This document shows, in pieces, positions 17,962 through 26,356 of a stretch of DNA of 64,000 nt; position 1 is the stretch's first letter; each line of letters begins with the position of its first letter. The notes beneath the pieces were generated by a model that saw only the letters and a list, made by a program, of their open reading frames with translations, was not told the DNA's origin and searched no databases. Origin of the DNA: Liquorilactobacillus oeni DSM 19972 (GTDB lineage Bacteria > Bacillota > Bacilli > Lactobacillales > Lactobacillaceae); the NCBI RefSeq assembly GCF_001436275.1, contig NZ_AZEH01000020.1, forward strand, positions 1 through 64,000, read 5' to 3'. Position numbers and translations under genes: made by a program.

Positions 17962-18720
17962 TCATTCAACCTTAGTTCTGAAATATTTAATTACAATCCG
18001 ACTTGCACCTGCAAAAACAACTCCGATTATGATTGCTGTAACAAAAGGTATACTTGGATTAGAGTATTTTGATATGGTACCACTTTTATAACCTACTAAA
18101 AAATCCAGAAAATTTTTCACAGCTATTGAAGACTTAATTAAAAAACCTCGTTTTCCAAAATTAGCGAGCAAAGTTACACTAAAAATCAAAAGAGTAAAAA
18201 GGGCAATAAACACAAAGACACGTTGTTTTTTTGTAAAGAGTGTGAAAAAACTTCCTATGAAAAAAACTCAAAGTGAGAGTATATAATGCTAAAATAGCGA
18301 ACAACATACCTGCAAGGTTATTCAACAGCAGGTTTAAAAAAATTTACCATATAAAGTGAATTTTCTTCCCAATTCTGAAAGGGATTAACAAATACAAATA
18401 AAATACCGATAATTTATCCTAAAACACTGATCCCCAAAAGAGAAATGAGCTTTGCTTTCCAATAAGTTTTGCGTGAAATACCATTTTGAATGAGTAATTT
18501 AAAATCCTGATAACCAAACAAAGCTAAAATAGGAATAATAAAAAAGAATAACTACCCAAGATGACTATTTTCAAGTATACTTTTGAAGTTAAGCGGGTTA
18601 TTGCTCAAAAGCCTTAAAAACGAAGAAACCAGAATCAGCCCAACTACGATCCATAACAAAACAAAAATGTTTGACTTAAAGTATGTCTAAATAAATTATG
18701 GTATTTTGTTCTTTTTGCAT
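17962..18720 (-). pseudogene. Decayed ABC-2-type permease (YtrC/D-like)
   Basis: On the minus strand, ATG at 18720 follows AAGGAAGG and opens QKEQNTIIYLDIL, then hits a stop. Moving between frames recovers a continuous membrane protein: SNIFVLLWIVVGLILVSSF, a stop, FFFIIPILALFGYQDFKLL, QNGISRKTYWKAKLISLLG, a stop, IIGILFVFVNPF, a frameshift, and the last 83 residues ending VIKYFRTKVE. At least two in-frame stops and two or three frameshifts show it is dead. The intact gene would be the permease partner of the ATPase fragment upstream. Confidence 0.85.
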
Positions 18721-18725
18721 CACGT

Positions 18726-19223
18726 CTATTTGCCTTCCTTCGTGTTTGTTAAATTAATAAATAATCTCTGTAAATCCAAATATTCAAGTGAAACTGTATC
18801 AGGTAAAATTCTGGTTTCGTCAATATTACCAAAAACATACTTTCCGCAGATACTTCCTAAAACTCCCGGTGATTTGCGTCAAAACCAAGAACCGGTTTAT
18901 CTAAAAAGATATATTTTGCTGGGACACGTAATGCAATGATCAGCTTAAAGATACTGTGGTAACCCGTCGAAAGTTTGCCAAACTTTTTGATTAAAATCAA
19001 GTGAAAATTCGTTTGCTAATTTTACTGCATAGGAATGATCAAAACTGCCGTATAATAGTTCTGTAGTTTTAAAAAGCTTTCTTAAACGCTCACTTTCGGA
19101 ATAAAGATTTTGTTCACTCATTAAGTAAATCTGCCCCAAAGTATCATCGTTATCAAAAACCGTCGTTCCATCCAATATAACCGTTCCTTCTTTTATTCGA
19201 ATTCGATTGGCAATAATATTCAA
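18726..19223 (-). pseudogene. Decayed ABC ATPase (YtrB-like), missing Walker A
   Basis: The fragment starts just after where Walker A should be, with NIIANRIRIKEGTVILDG, and runs through FDNDDTLGQIYLMSEQNLY. After a frameshift come LSTGYHSIFKLIIALR (signature) and YIFLDKPVLGFDANH, where the catalytic Walker B glutamate has become lysine. About 50 codons are then missing before the C-terminal end FGNIDETRILPDTVSLEYLD. The N-terminus is replaced by the BceB-like fragment at about 19223. The permease pseudogene follows directly. Confidence 0.85.
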
Positions 19224-19575
19224 ATATTGAGAATAGACCAACAATAGTTGCTTCAAACCAGATCAACTGTCCCATTTTTTTCTTACGAACACCCAGCATA
19301 ATAAACAAACCATAATCTCGTTGACGCATGCTGAGTAAAAAATTGTTTGCATAATTGACATATATTAAAGTAATCAGCATCAGCAAAACCGAACCGATCG
19401 TAAAAATATAACCAATAATACTCATTATCTCTCCGTTGGAATGCAGATACGTTCCATTAGTAGCTAATGTTTCAAAAAGATAAAAAATAACGTTTGAGAT
19501 AATCAAGCCAGAAAAAAGTACAAGATAGTCTTTCAGACACCTTTTCATCCCACTCATAGCTAATTTTCGCAGCAT
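19224..19575 (-). pseudogene. Truncated BceB-type FtsX permease, N-terminal part
   Basis: About 117 codons of the N-terminus of a BceB-like bacitracin or peptide-resistance permease. It has MLRKLAMSGMKRCLKDYLVL, a first membrane segment, a second around IFTIGSVLLMLITLIYV, the typical MRQRDYGLFIMLGVRKKKMG and LIWFEATIVGLFSI. The remaining 500 or more residues are gone. The reading frame passes into unrelated sequence of the YtrB-like ATPase fragment. Confidence 0.82.
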
Positions 19576-19587
19576 TGTTTTCCTTCC

Positions 19588-19893
19588 TTATTCAAATGTT
19601 TCCAAAATATTCAGTACGTCTTGATAAAACTGCGAACATTTTTGTTCCGTTTTTGTTAGTTCATTTTCAATTTGCCCATCTTTTATAAAAATAATTCTTT
19701 TACAAAAACTTGCTGAAAAAGCATCTTGTGTGACCATCAAATGTTGCCAGCATGTTAAGCAATGTAGTTTCCCCTGAACCAGAAGGTCCCATAATCCCCA
19801 CAAACTCGCCCTTTTGTACTTTAAAACTAATCGATTTTAATACTTCATACTTTTTTGCAGTCTATTAACCTTAATAATCGTCTCAGTGCCCAT
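19588..19893 (-). pseudogene. Decayed BceA-type ABC ATPase with large internal deletion
   Basis: The ATG at 19893 opens [13 protein letters not shown], then a frameshift leads to [19 protein letters not shown] and [17 protein letters not shown]. The Walker A lysine is replaced by glutamate. About 190 codons are missing. The sequence resumes at [20 protein letters not shown], where the H-loop histidine is glutamine, and continues to the C-terminus. It was the partner of the truncated BceB permease 12 nt downstream. Confidence 0.85.
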
Positions 19894-19973
19894 TTTACTG
19901 ACTCTTTTTTTCTTATGTTGTTTGGTTAATTACTCATGCAACTAACTATAGCGTTGAAAAGGAAGGAACAAAA

Positions 19974-20007
19974 AAAGAGCTGAGGCGAATCTAATCACCT
20001 GCTCTTT
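19974..20007 (-). terminator. Terminator of the Nat-type ABC operon
   Basis: On the minus strand AAAGAGC and AGGTGA pair with complementary GCTCTTT and TCGCCT parts around a short loop, and a run of T follows. It lies just after the end of the permease gene at 20035. Confidence 0.75.
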
Positions 20008-20034
20008 AATACTCTTGGCTAATTTAACCTGTAA

Positions 20035-21258
20035 TTATTTTATCTTCAGGCCTCGTCTAAAACTCTTAATAAGACCTACATCATCTGTTTGTAAAATCAA
20101 CCCAGCATACAGGCTGCCGACATAAACAGTCAGCCCAACCGTACTGGCCAGTAAAATTATGAGAGAAATTACCACCTGAAAAGTATCGGTATTTCCATTG
20201 ATTAATCTAATAGGCATAAAAAATGAAGACAGAAATGGAATAAAAGATGCAACCTTTACGATAACATTATCAGCTGACTGTCCTAGAATAAGTGCACCGA
20301 AGAAGCCTGCCATTACCAGGTACATAACTGGCTGAATAGCTTTTGAAGTGTCTTCTGGACGGACTACTAATGAACCGCATAGAGCTGCCAAGACGGTGAA
20401 AATAATCACCCCAAGTAAAACATACAGCAAATTCAAGTTTGATAAATTAGCAACAACCTTGTCAACTGTTTCTTTATTTTCGTTAAAAATGCTTTTTGTA
20501 AATTCAAAGTGCGGGCTTACGAAGTAAAGTGACATACCACCAATTAAATAAATCGCCAAATGAGTTGCAATCACCCCAAACGTCCCCAAAATTTTTCCAT
20601 AGAAATAATTCTTAGCAGGCATACTTGAAAAAATCATTTCCATAATTTTAGTTCCTTTTTCAGATGCAATCTCTTGAGCTACAGTGGTTGTATACGTAAG
20701 TAAAATAAAATACATTATGAATAATAAAGCCATAAAAGAAACCAATTTAACAGCACTTTGCGCATTTTGATTATTATCAGAAACTGTTTGCTTCAGTTGC
20801 GGCTGCGTTCTAAGAGTCAGTAATTGGTTTTGACTCAATTGTGCCTTTTTTAAATTCATTATTTGCTGTTGTGCAGAAAGTATCTGTAAAAAACGGTCGT
20901 GTTGTGTTTCAGAAAGATGTTCTACACCAAAATAAGCTGCTGTCAATTTGCCATTCATATTTTCAACCTTAAGATAGCCTTTGATCTTTTTGGATATAAG
21001 AGCTTTTTTGGCAGCAGTAACGGTTGGATACTTAGCAGTTGTATTTGTTTTATCGACAGTCAGCTGTTTTTTCAACCGCGAATCAGCTGTAACAACTGCC
21101 ACACGATCTTCCTTGCTGCCAGCCATAGTTGAACTAAGATATCCAACACCAAATGAAAGCAGTAAAAAAATAAAGGGTGAAAGAACCATTAATAAAAAGC
21201 TCCAAGACTTCACCTGACGCCGATATGTTTCTTTAATCACTATCCCAATCTGTACCAT
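20035..21258 (-). CDS. ABC-2 permease, NatB/YhaP type
   Basis: A 407-residue membrane permease. One N-terminal segment (about 18-42) is followed by a large outside domain (about 50-170), then five or six membrane segments from about 170 to 395. IASEKGTKIMEMIFSSMPAKNYFYGKILG (split about 207-235) is the cytoplasmic coupling region typical of NatB/YhaP exporters. It begins 1 nt after the stop of its ATPase. Family members export sodium or unknown toxic compounds; the substrate here is open. Confidence 0.85.
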   Translation of the reverse strand: MVQIGIVIKETYRRQVKSWSFLLMVLSPFIFLLLSFGVGYLSSTMAGSKEDRVAVVTADSRLKKQLTVDKTNTTAKYPTVTAAKKALISKKIKGYLKVENMNGKLTAAYFGVEHLSETQHDRFLQILSAQQQIMNLKKAQLSQNQLLTLRTQPQLKQTVSDNNQNAQSAVKLVSFMALLFIMYFILLTYTTTVAQEIASEKGTKIMEMIFSSMPAKNYFYGKILGTFGVIATHLAIYLIGGMSLYFVSPHFEFTKSIFNENKETVDKVVANLSNLNLLYVLLGVIIFTVLAALCGSLVVRPEDTSKAIQPVMYLVMAGFFGALILGQSADNVIVKVASFIPFLSSFFMPIRLINGNTDTFQVVISLIILLASTVGLTVYVGSLYAGLILQTDDVGLIKSFRRGLKIK

Positions 21259-21259
21259 T

Positions 21260-22150
21260 TTACTTAACCCCAGCTTTCATTTTGAAGATTTCATTTAAAG
21301 TTGGCGGCTGCTGGTCAAAGGTTTGCACATATTCTCCTTTAGTTACTTCATCGAAAATAGCAGTTCCATACTTTTCGTCTTCAAGAACTAAACGATAGCT
21401 GCCGAATTTGGTTTGAGAAACTTTTTTTACGTGTGCGAGTTGCTGTAATTCTTCAAGCGAACGCGGTGTACGGACAAAGATCCGGGTTAATCCAAAACTT
21501 TCGCGAATGGATTGAATATCTCCATTTAAAACTATCTGTCCGTCATTCACCATCACCAAGTCATCACAGAGTTCCTCAACATTTGTCATATCATGATCCG
21601 AAAAGATAATCACTGCACCGTGCTTTTTTTCCTCTAAAATAATTTGTTTAAGCAGATCTGTATTAACGGGGTCCAATCCGCTGAAAGGCTCATCTAAAAT
21701 AATCAGCTGAGGCTTATGGATAAGCGTACAAATCAACTGTACCTTTTGCTGATTTCCTTTTGAAAGACTCTTAATCTTATCTTCAGCTTTTCCTTTAACC
21801 TGCAGTCTTTCCAGCCACCAAGCCAGCCTTTTACGAACTACTGCTGTAGATAAGCCTTTTAAGTTAGCTAAAAAACGGACTTGATCAAAAACAGTCAGCT
21901 TAGGCATCAGACTTCTTTCCTCAGGCAAATAGCCTATTTTTTGATAAGTCTCTTTAGTGATCGGTACGCCCGAAAAAGAAATTTGTCCAGTGGATTCCAC
22001 AAAATTTAAAATGCTATGGAATATAGTGGTTTTACCTGCACCATTTTTACCGACCAACCCCGTAATCTTACCGGTTTCAGCCTCAAAACTGACTCCTTTT
22101 AATACTTCTTTTGTTCCAAAACTCTTATAAAGTCCCTTAACTTCAAGCAT
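21260..22150 (-). CDS. ABC ATP-binding protein, NatA/YhaQ type
   Basis: Energises the permease that follows. Walker A is GLVGKNGAGKTT, the signature is LSKGNQQKVQL, Walker B is LIILDEPFSGLDP and the H-loop is FSDHDM. All are intact. A C-terminal extension of about 80 residues is usual for NatA/YhaQ. I choose ATG at 22150 because AGGAGGAG lies 5 nt upstream; an earlier in-frame start at 22171 has no ribosome site. The product is 296 residues. The two genes form an operon. Confidence 0.9.
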   Translation of the reverse strand: MLEVKGLYKSFGTKEVLKGVSFEAETGKITGLVGKNGAGKTTIFHSILNFVESTGQISFSGVPITKETYQKIGYLPEERSLMPKLTVFDQVRFLANLKGLSTAVVRKRLAWWLERLQVKGKAEDKIKSLSKGNQQKVQLICTLIHKPQLIILDEPFSGLDPVNTDLLKQIILEEKKHGAVIIFSDHDMTNVEELCDDLVMVNDGQIVLNGDIQSIRESFGLTRIFVRTPRSLEELQQLAHVKKVSQTKFGSYRLVLEDEKYGTAIFDEVTKGEYVQTFDQQPPTLNEIFKMKAGVK

Positions 22151-22222
22151 TGCACTCCTCCTAATAAGCATTTTTTATAACAACATCAAAAAAATGGCGT
22201 TTTATTTCAATAACTCTGAATT

Positions 22223-23113
22223 TTAACTATTAAAGACCAATGTTTGCCTGATGGAATCTAAAATACGCTGTTGCAGTTTATTAAAAACATGCGACCGACG
22301 ATATGCGATATTAGTTACAAACATTGGAGCATCTTGATCAAGTAGTTCTAGTCTCACAACATCTGTGCGAAAGGGTTGAATTATTGCCGTTAAAAAACCG
22401 ATGCCGACCCCATCAGCAACCAGATTAACTAAAGTATGTGATCCGTTAGAACGAAAAACAACATGCGGATGAAAGTGATTACGGGTTGTTAATAGATTAA
22501 AGGCATGATTATGCACGAAACCATCCTTAAACAATACAAAGTCTTCATCCTTTAAATCAGAAAAATAAACAGTTTTTTTCTTAGCTAAAGGATGATTCTG
22601 TGAAACGTAGACTACAAAGGGCTGCCGGTCAAATTCTTCAGTAATAATTTCTTTATCATTCAAGGGATCAATTGAACCTAATAAAGCAAGATCAACTTCA
22701 CCTGTTTGAAGAGCTTTTAAGGTTGTTTTCGACCCGTATTCTAACGTCTGAATTTTATTCAATAAACCGTGTGTTTTAAGATTTTTTGCAACTTGCGGAA
22801 AATAGTTGTTCTCAATAATCGGGGGCAGCCCCAATGATAACTTTTTTTGCCGCTCATCTTCAATTTCATGCAGGAGCCACTGGCAATGCAGCATTATGTC
22901 TTGGGCATGCTGGAGAAGCTGCTGTCCGCATTCTGTTATAATAAGCTGACGTTGAGCCCGATGCCTAATAATCAGTTTCGCACCCAATTCGTTTTCAAGA
23001 CGCTGCAGAGCAAAAGAGATTGTTGGCTGACTCACACCAAATTTTTGCGCAACTTTAGAAAAATTTTTGATCTTTGTTAAGCATATAAAGTATTCAAGAT
23101 CTCTAGTATTCAA
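22223..23113 (-). CDS. LysR family transcriptional regulator (MleR-like)
   Basis: A 296-residue activator or repressor. The N-terminal winged helix-turn-helix (about 1-60) has FSKVAQKFGVSQPTISFALQ and RLENELGAKLI. The C-terminal substrate-binding domain (about 90-290) includes DLALLGSIDP and GVGIGFLTAI. The opening MNTRDLEYF resembles MleR, the malolactic regulator of lactic acid bacteria. No malolactic gene is nearby, so MleR is only the nearest family likeness. It is divergent from ackA across a 320-bp spacer, which could make ackA its target. Confidence 0.85.
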   Translation of the reverse strand: MNTRDLEYFICLTKIKNFSKVAQKFGVSQPTISFALQRLENELGAKLIIRHRAQRQLIITECGQQLLQHAQDIMLHCQWLLHEIEDERQKKLSLGLPPIIENNYFPQVAKNLKTHGLLNKIQTLEYGSKTTLKALQTGEVDLALLGSIDPLNDKEIITEEFDRQPFVVYVSQNHPLAKKKTVYFSDLKDEDFVLFKDGFVHNHAFNLLTTRNHFHPHVVFRSNGSHTLVNLVADGVGIGFLTAIIQPFRTDVVRLELLDQDAPMFVTNIAYRRSHVFNKLQQRILDSIRQTLVFNS

Positions 23114-23154
23114 AAAAATACCTCTATCCCAAGTGTATTAATATTTATATTGCT

Positions 23155-23184
23155 ATTATAAATTATTTTTATATGTAAGAGCAA
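23155..23184 (-). promoter_or_regulatory. Promoter of the LysR gene
   Basis: TTGCTC (23184-23179) and TATAAT (23160-23155) are separated by 18 nt on the minus strand. Apart from this and the ackA promoter, 23114-23433 holds no gene. Confidence 0.5.
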
Positions 23185-23356
23185 GTTTGCTTTCTGAGAT
23201 ACCTTCAGACTTTTTAAAAAGGTTCCGTCAAAAAAATTTTCAATTAAGCAGTCTCATTTCTAGTGAAATTATATTCAAACATATCTATGCTTACACCGTA
23301 TTTCTCATTACTCAGTCTGTTAAAAATAAAATATCCTATAATTGTGGGATTTAATA

Positions 23357-23384
23357 TTGACATTTTAAAAATAAAGGTTATCAT
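23357..23384 (+). promoter_or_regulatory. ackA promoter
   Basis: TTGACA (23357-23362) and TATCAT (23379-23384) are separated by 16 nt, about 50 nt before the ackA start. Confidence 0.65.
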
Positions 23385-23390
23385 TTTATT

Positions 23391-23406
23391 TGTGAATACA
23401 ATCACA
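23391..23406 (+). promoter_or_regulatory. Palindrome TGTGA-N6-TCACA before ackA
   Basis: A perfect 5-bp inverted repeat with a 6-nt spacer, placed at about +1 to +16 of the predicted ackA transcript. The pattern equals the Crp/Fnr family consensus. The location suggests repression or a roadblock rather than activation. Confidence 0.4.
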
Positions 23407-23433
23407 TGAGCAGGAGCTAAGGAGGAAAAAATC

Positions 23434-24645
23434 ATGGGCAAAATTCTAGCAATAAATTCTGGAAGCTCAACATTAAAAATTCAAGTATTTAAAATGCCGC
23501 AAGAAAAGAGTATCGCAAACTTTTTATTTGACCCAATCAACCGTGATCACTGCGATGTTACCCTCAAGATGGAAAATAAGGAGCAAGTGTTTCGACTCCA
23601 AAGGGGCTTTAACTACGAGGAAGCAATTGCCCATGCAATTAAACTTTTATTGCAAAACAATATATTAGCTTCTGTCGAAGAAATTAGTGGCGTAGGTCAT
23701 CGTATCGTAGCTGGAGGTGAGTATTTCACCCGCTCCGTCCCTATAACTCCAGCAGTTTTTAAAAAAATCGAGGAACTTTCAGAACTTGCACCGCTGCATA
23801 ATCCTGCTAACTTAAAAGGCATTAGTGCAATTAAAAAATTACTGCCGCAAGTCCAGCAAGTCGCTGTCTTTGACACTGCTTTCCACGCTGAAATGCCAAA
23901 AAAAAATTTTCTTTACGCTCTTCCCTACGCTTATTATAAAAAATATAAAATTCGTAAATATGGTGCTCATGGAACAAGCCACCGTTATGTAGCAATGCAG
24001 GCAGCTAAGATGCTTCATAAACCGTTGTCTGAGTTAAAACTGATTACCTTGCACCTGGGTTCAGGTGCATCTATTGCTGCAATTAAAAACGGCAAGAGTA
24101 TTGACACTTCAATGGGATTTTCCCCCGTTTCCGGTTTAATGATGAGCTCTCGTGCAGGAGACATTGATTTTTCAGCCCTTGCATACCTAATACATAAGGG
24201 AGTAATTTCAAATGTTGACAGTTGTCTGGAATTGCTCAACAGAGACTCAGGATTACTGGGAGTTTCACAACTAAGTTCCGATTTGCGACAGATCGAGGAA
24301 AGCGCTGTTCATAACCCACAAGCAAAACTTGCAATTGAAATGTTTGTTAAAAAAATCTGTGACTACCTCGGTGCCTATTGGATAGAGCTGGGCGGTGCTG
24401 ATGCATTAGTTTTTACCGGGGGTATTGGTGAAAAAGATGCAAAAATGCGCGCCAGGATTGCTGCAAAGCTGAAACCCCTTCAAATTTTCAGTAATGTACA
24501 AGCTAACCAAGCTGCTAGTGAACGCGAGGCCGATTTTACCGGCCCTTCCAGTAACGCCAGATTGCTAGTTATTCCTACTAATGAAGAGCTCATGATTGCA
24601 AGAGACGTTTTCAAAATAACTTCTCGTTTGTCTCAAAGAATATGA
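23434..24645 (+). CDS. ackA: Acetate kinase
   Basis: Interconverts acetyl phosphate plus ADP with acetate plus ATP, the ATP-yielding step of acetate formation. The 403 residues show the N-terminal phosphate motif NSGSSTLK, GVGHRIVAGGEYF, VFDTAFHAEMP, HGTSHRYV, LGSGASIAAIKNGKSIDTSM and the C-terminal FTGGIGEKDAKMRARI, so it is complete. The ATG follows AAGGAGG. No pta is adjacent. Lactobacilli often carry several ackA paralogues, and this copy may be one of them. It is a single gene, divergent from a LysR regulator. Confidence 0.95.
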   Translation: MGKILAINSGSSTLKIQVFKMPQEKSIANFLFDPINRDHCDVTLKMENKEQVFRLQRGFNYEEAIAHAIKLLLQNNILASVEEISGVGHRIVAGGEYFTRSVPITPAVFKKIEELSELAPLHNPANLKGISAIKKLLPQVQQVAVFDTAFHAEMPKKNFLYALPYAYYKKYKIRKYGAHGTSHRYVAMQAAKMLHKPLSELKLITLHLGSGASIAAIKNGKSIDTSMGFSPVSGLMMSSRAGDIDFSALAYLIHKGVISNVDSCLELLNRDSGLLGVSQLSSDLRQIEESAVHNPQAKLAIEMFVKKICDYLGAYWIELGGADALVFTGGIGEKDAKMRARIAAKLKPLQIFSNVQANQAASEREADFTGPSSNARLLVIPTNEELMIARDVFKITSRLSQRI

Positions 24646-24668
24646 ATTTGTTTTATTAAGAAAAGAAA

Positions 24669-24843
24669 TGTGCCGATAGCCGTTAGGCTTTGAGTATTAA
24701 TTGTGGATTACGAACTTAGTCTGAATCTGACTATGAGCAATTCATGGTTAAACGGAAAATACCGACTCTCGAAACACGTTAATTCGCAAATTTCAGGTTA
24801 AAACAGAGGGGCTGGGTCAAAAGTTAACTTTGACCCAGCCCCT
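24669..24843 (-). repeat. Intergenic repeat, copy C
   Basis: Opens GTGCCGATAGCCGTTAGGCTT on the plus strand. It keeps the core TTAGTC...GACTATGAG and GTTAAACGG, and ends with the terminator hairpin. It fills the space between convergent ackA and the NiaP-like gene. Confidence 0.8.
24808..24842. terminator. Terminator between ackA and the MFS gene
   Basis: GGGGCTGGGTCAAAAGTT pairs with its complement ending CAGCCCC, a 15-bp stem. On the minus strand it is followed by TCTGTTTT, so it best serves the MFS gene. Confidence 0.75.
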
Positions 24844-24936
24844 AGTGTTACCTCATAGTATTCGTATTAATATCATCCAATAGTCAATTTTTCCCACATC
24901 TTCTTATTTTTATTTTCATTGTTTAAAAGAGTTACG

Positions 24937-26121
24937 TTAATCTAACTTCATACCCATTGTTTCCTTACCTAATAAAATAATTGCAAATACTGCACAAAAG
25001 ATTGCTGCACAAAAAATACCAAAGATCACTGTAAAGGAAACATTTTTTTCTAATAGGGCTCCTACCAAAAGCGGACCGCAGATTCCTCCAAGTCGGCCTA
25101 CTCCAGCCGCAATTCCTGTCCCAGTAGCACGGATTACGCTAGGATACTGTTCCGGAGAATAAGCATAAAGTGCTCCCCATGCTCCTAAATTGAAAAATGA
25201 TAACAAAATTCCGAACAAAAGCAGCGAAAAAAGTGTTGGGGCGTAACCAAAACCAAGGGCACTAACTGCCGTTCCAAAAAGAAAGACTGTTAATATCCAT
25301 TTACGTCCAAACTTTTCAATTAGCCAAGCTGCAGTAAAATACCCTGGCAACTGAGCAATTGTCATTAATAATGTATAACCAAAACTATGAATCAAAGTAT
25401 ACCCTTTAAGTGCAATCACACTAGGGAGCCATAAAAACATTCCATAGTATGAAAAAACTACAAAAAACCATACAATCCATAACATCAAAGTCTTTTTCAA
25501 ATACTGTGGCTGCCAAAGTTCTTTTAAAGACTGCAGCAATAACGGACGTTGGCCCGCATTTGATCCTTTATTCACACTTCTTAAACCATAGCGCAGATAT
25601 AAAGTATATAAAGCCGGTAATGCAGAAATTAAAAGTGCAATTCTCCAACCCCAGTTTGGAATTATAAAGTAAGAAATCAACGCTGCTAAAATCCATCCGC
25701 CTGCCCAGAAACTTTCAAGCAAAACAATAATTCGGCCGCGTTTTTTCGCGCTTACATTTTCAGATACTAAGGTAGAAGCAACTGGAAGTTCTCCTCCAAG
25801 GCCAGCACCTACAAAAAATCGTAATATAGCAAATAAGATATAACTGGCAGCAAAAGCAGAAATACCTGTACCAACAGAAAAAAAGAGAACAGTAACAATT
25901 AAAACATCCTTTCTGTTGAAACGGTCTGCCAAAATTCCAAAAAAGACTGCGCCAAACGCCATTCCAAGAGAGCTGATACTGCCAAGCCAGCCCATTTGAA
26001 GCTCGCTGAGTTTCCAGTCATTTTTAAGAGCCGCAATCACAAAAGAAAGCATCCCCACATCCATTGCATCAAATAACCACGCTAGCCCCGTAACTGTTAC
26101 TAGCTTTCTTGCTGAATTCAT
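24937..26121 (-). CDS. MFS transporter, NiaP-like (niacin or aromatic acid uptake)
   Basis: A 394-residue, twelve-segment major facilitator protein of the sugar/aromatic-acid type. It has LAWLFDAMDVGMLSFVIAAL in the first segment (about 10-29), the motif-A-like GILADRFNRKDVL (about 62-74) and FVGAGLGGELPVA. These are features of NiaP nicotinate importers and relatives. ATG at 26121 follows AGGAGGG; an earlier in-frame start at 26166 has no ribosome site. Two GGTGT-centred inverted repeats cover the promoter and suggest a dedicated repressor. The substrate is inferred, not proven. Confidence 0.72.
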   Translation of the reverse strand: MNSARKLVTVTGLAWLFDAMDVGMLSFVIAALKNDWKLSELQMGWLGSISSLGMAFGAVFFGILADRFNRKDVLIVTVLFFSVGTGISAFAASYILFAILRFFVGAGLGGELPVASTLVSENVSAKKRGRIIVLLESFWAGGWILAALISYFIIPNWGWRIALLISALPALYTLYLRYGLRSVNKGSNAGQRPLLLQSLKELWQPQYLKKTLMLWIVWFFVVFSYYGMFLWLPSVIALKGYTLIHSFGYTLLMTIAQLPGYFTAAWLIEKFGRKWILTVFLFGTAVSALGFGYAPTLFSLLLFGILLSFFNLGAWGALYAYSPEQYPSVIRATGTGIAAGVGRLGGICGPLLVGALLEKNVSFTVIFGIFCAAIFCAVFAIILLGKETMGMKLD

Positions 26122-26148
26122 CAAAAACCCTCCTAATAAATTTTGAAA

Positions 26149-26208
26149 GGTGTAAAGACACCCCAACCCATGATTATTGTTTTACCCTTTTGGGGGTGTC
26201 TTGTCAAC
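26149..26208 (-). promoter_or_regulatory. Promoter and two operator-like sites of the NiaP-like gene
   Basis: On the minus strand TTGACA (26207-26202) is followed after 17 nt by TAAAAC (26184-26179). One inverted repeat, GGTGT-AAAG-ACACC (26149-26162), lies downstream. A related sequence, GGTGTCTTGTCAACA (26194-26208), overlaps the -35. Both share GGTGTC/GACACC. This could be the operator of a NiaR-type nicotinate repressor, but no regulator gene is in the window. Confidence 0.5.
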
Positions 26209-26223
26209 ATAAATTTTCAGACA

Positions 26224-26272
26224 AAACAAAGGAACCGGGTCAAAATTTTATTTTTACCCGGTTCCTTTGTTT
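26224..26272 (-). terminator. Terminator of the sugar-ABC ATPase gene
   Basis: AAACAAAGGAACCGGGT pairs perfectly with its complement (17 bp). T-rich flanks on both strands suggest bidirectional use. It belongs to the gene at 26357 on the minus strand. Confidence 0.85.
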
Positions 26273-26356
26273 ATATCTTTAATATGCAAATTAGTGCACT
26301 CTAGCAAACAGTGTCTTTCTTTCCGGTTTAAGCGCTTTTTTTCTTATCTGGCAAGG

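Noticed and set aside
26326-26342. Possible cre site TTTAAGCGCTTTTTT after the sugar ATPase gene
   Set aside because: It lacks the final CA and the leading TG of cre and lies downstream of the gene rather than at a promoter.
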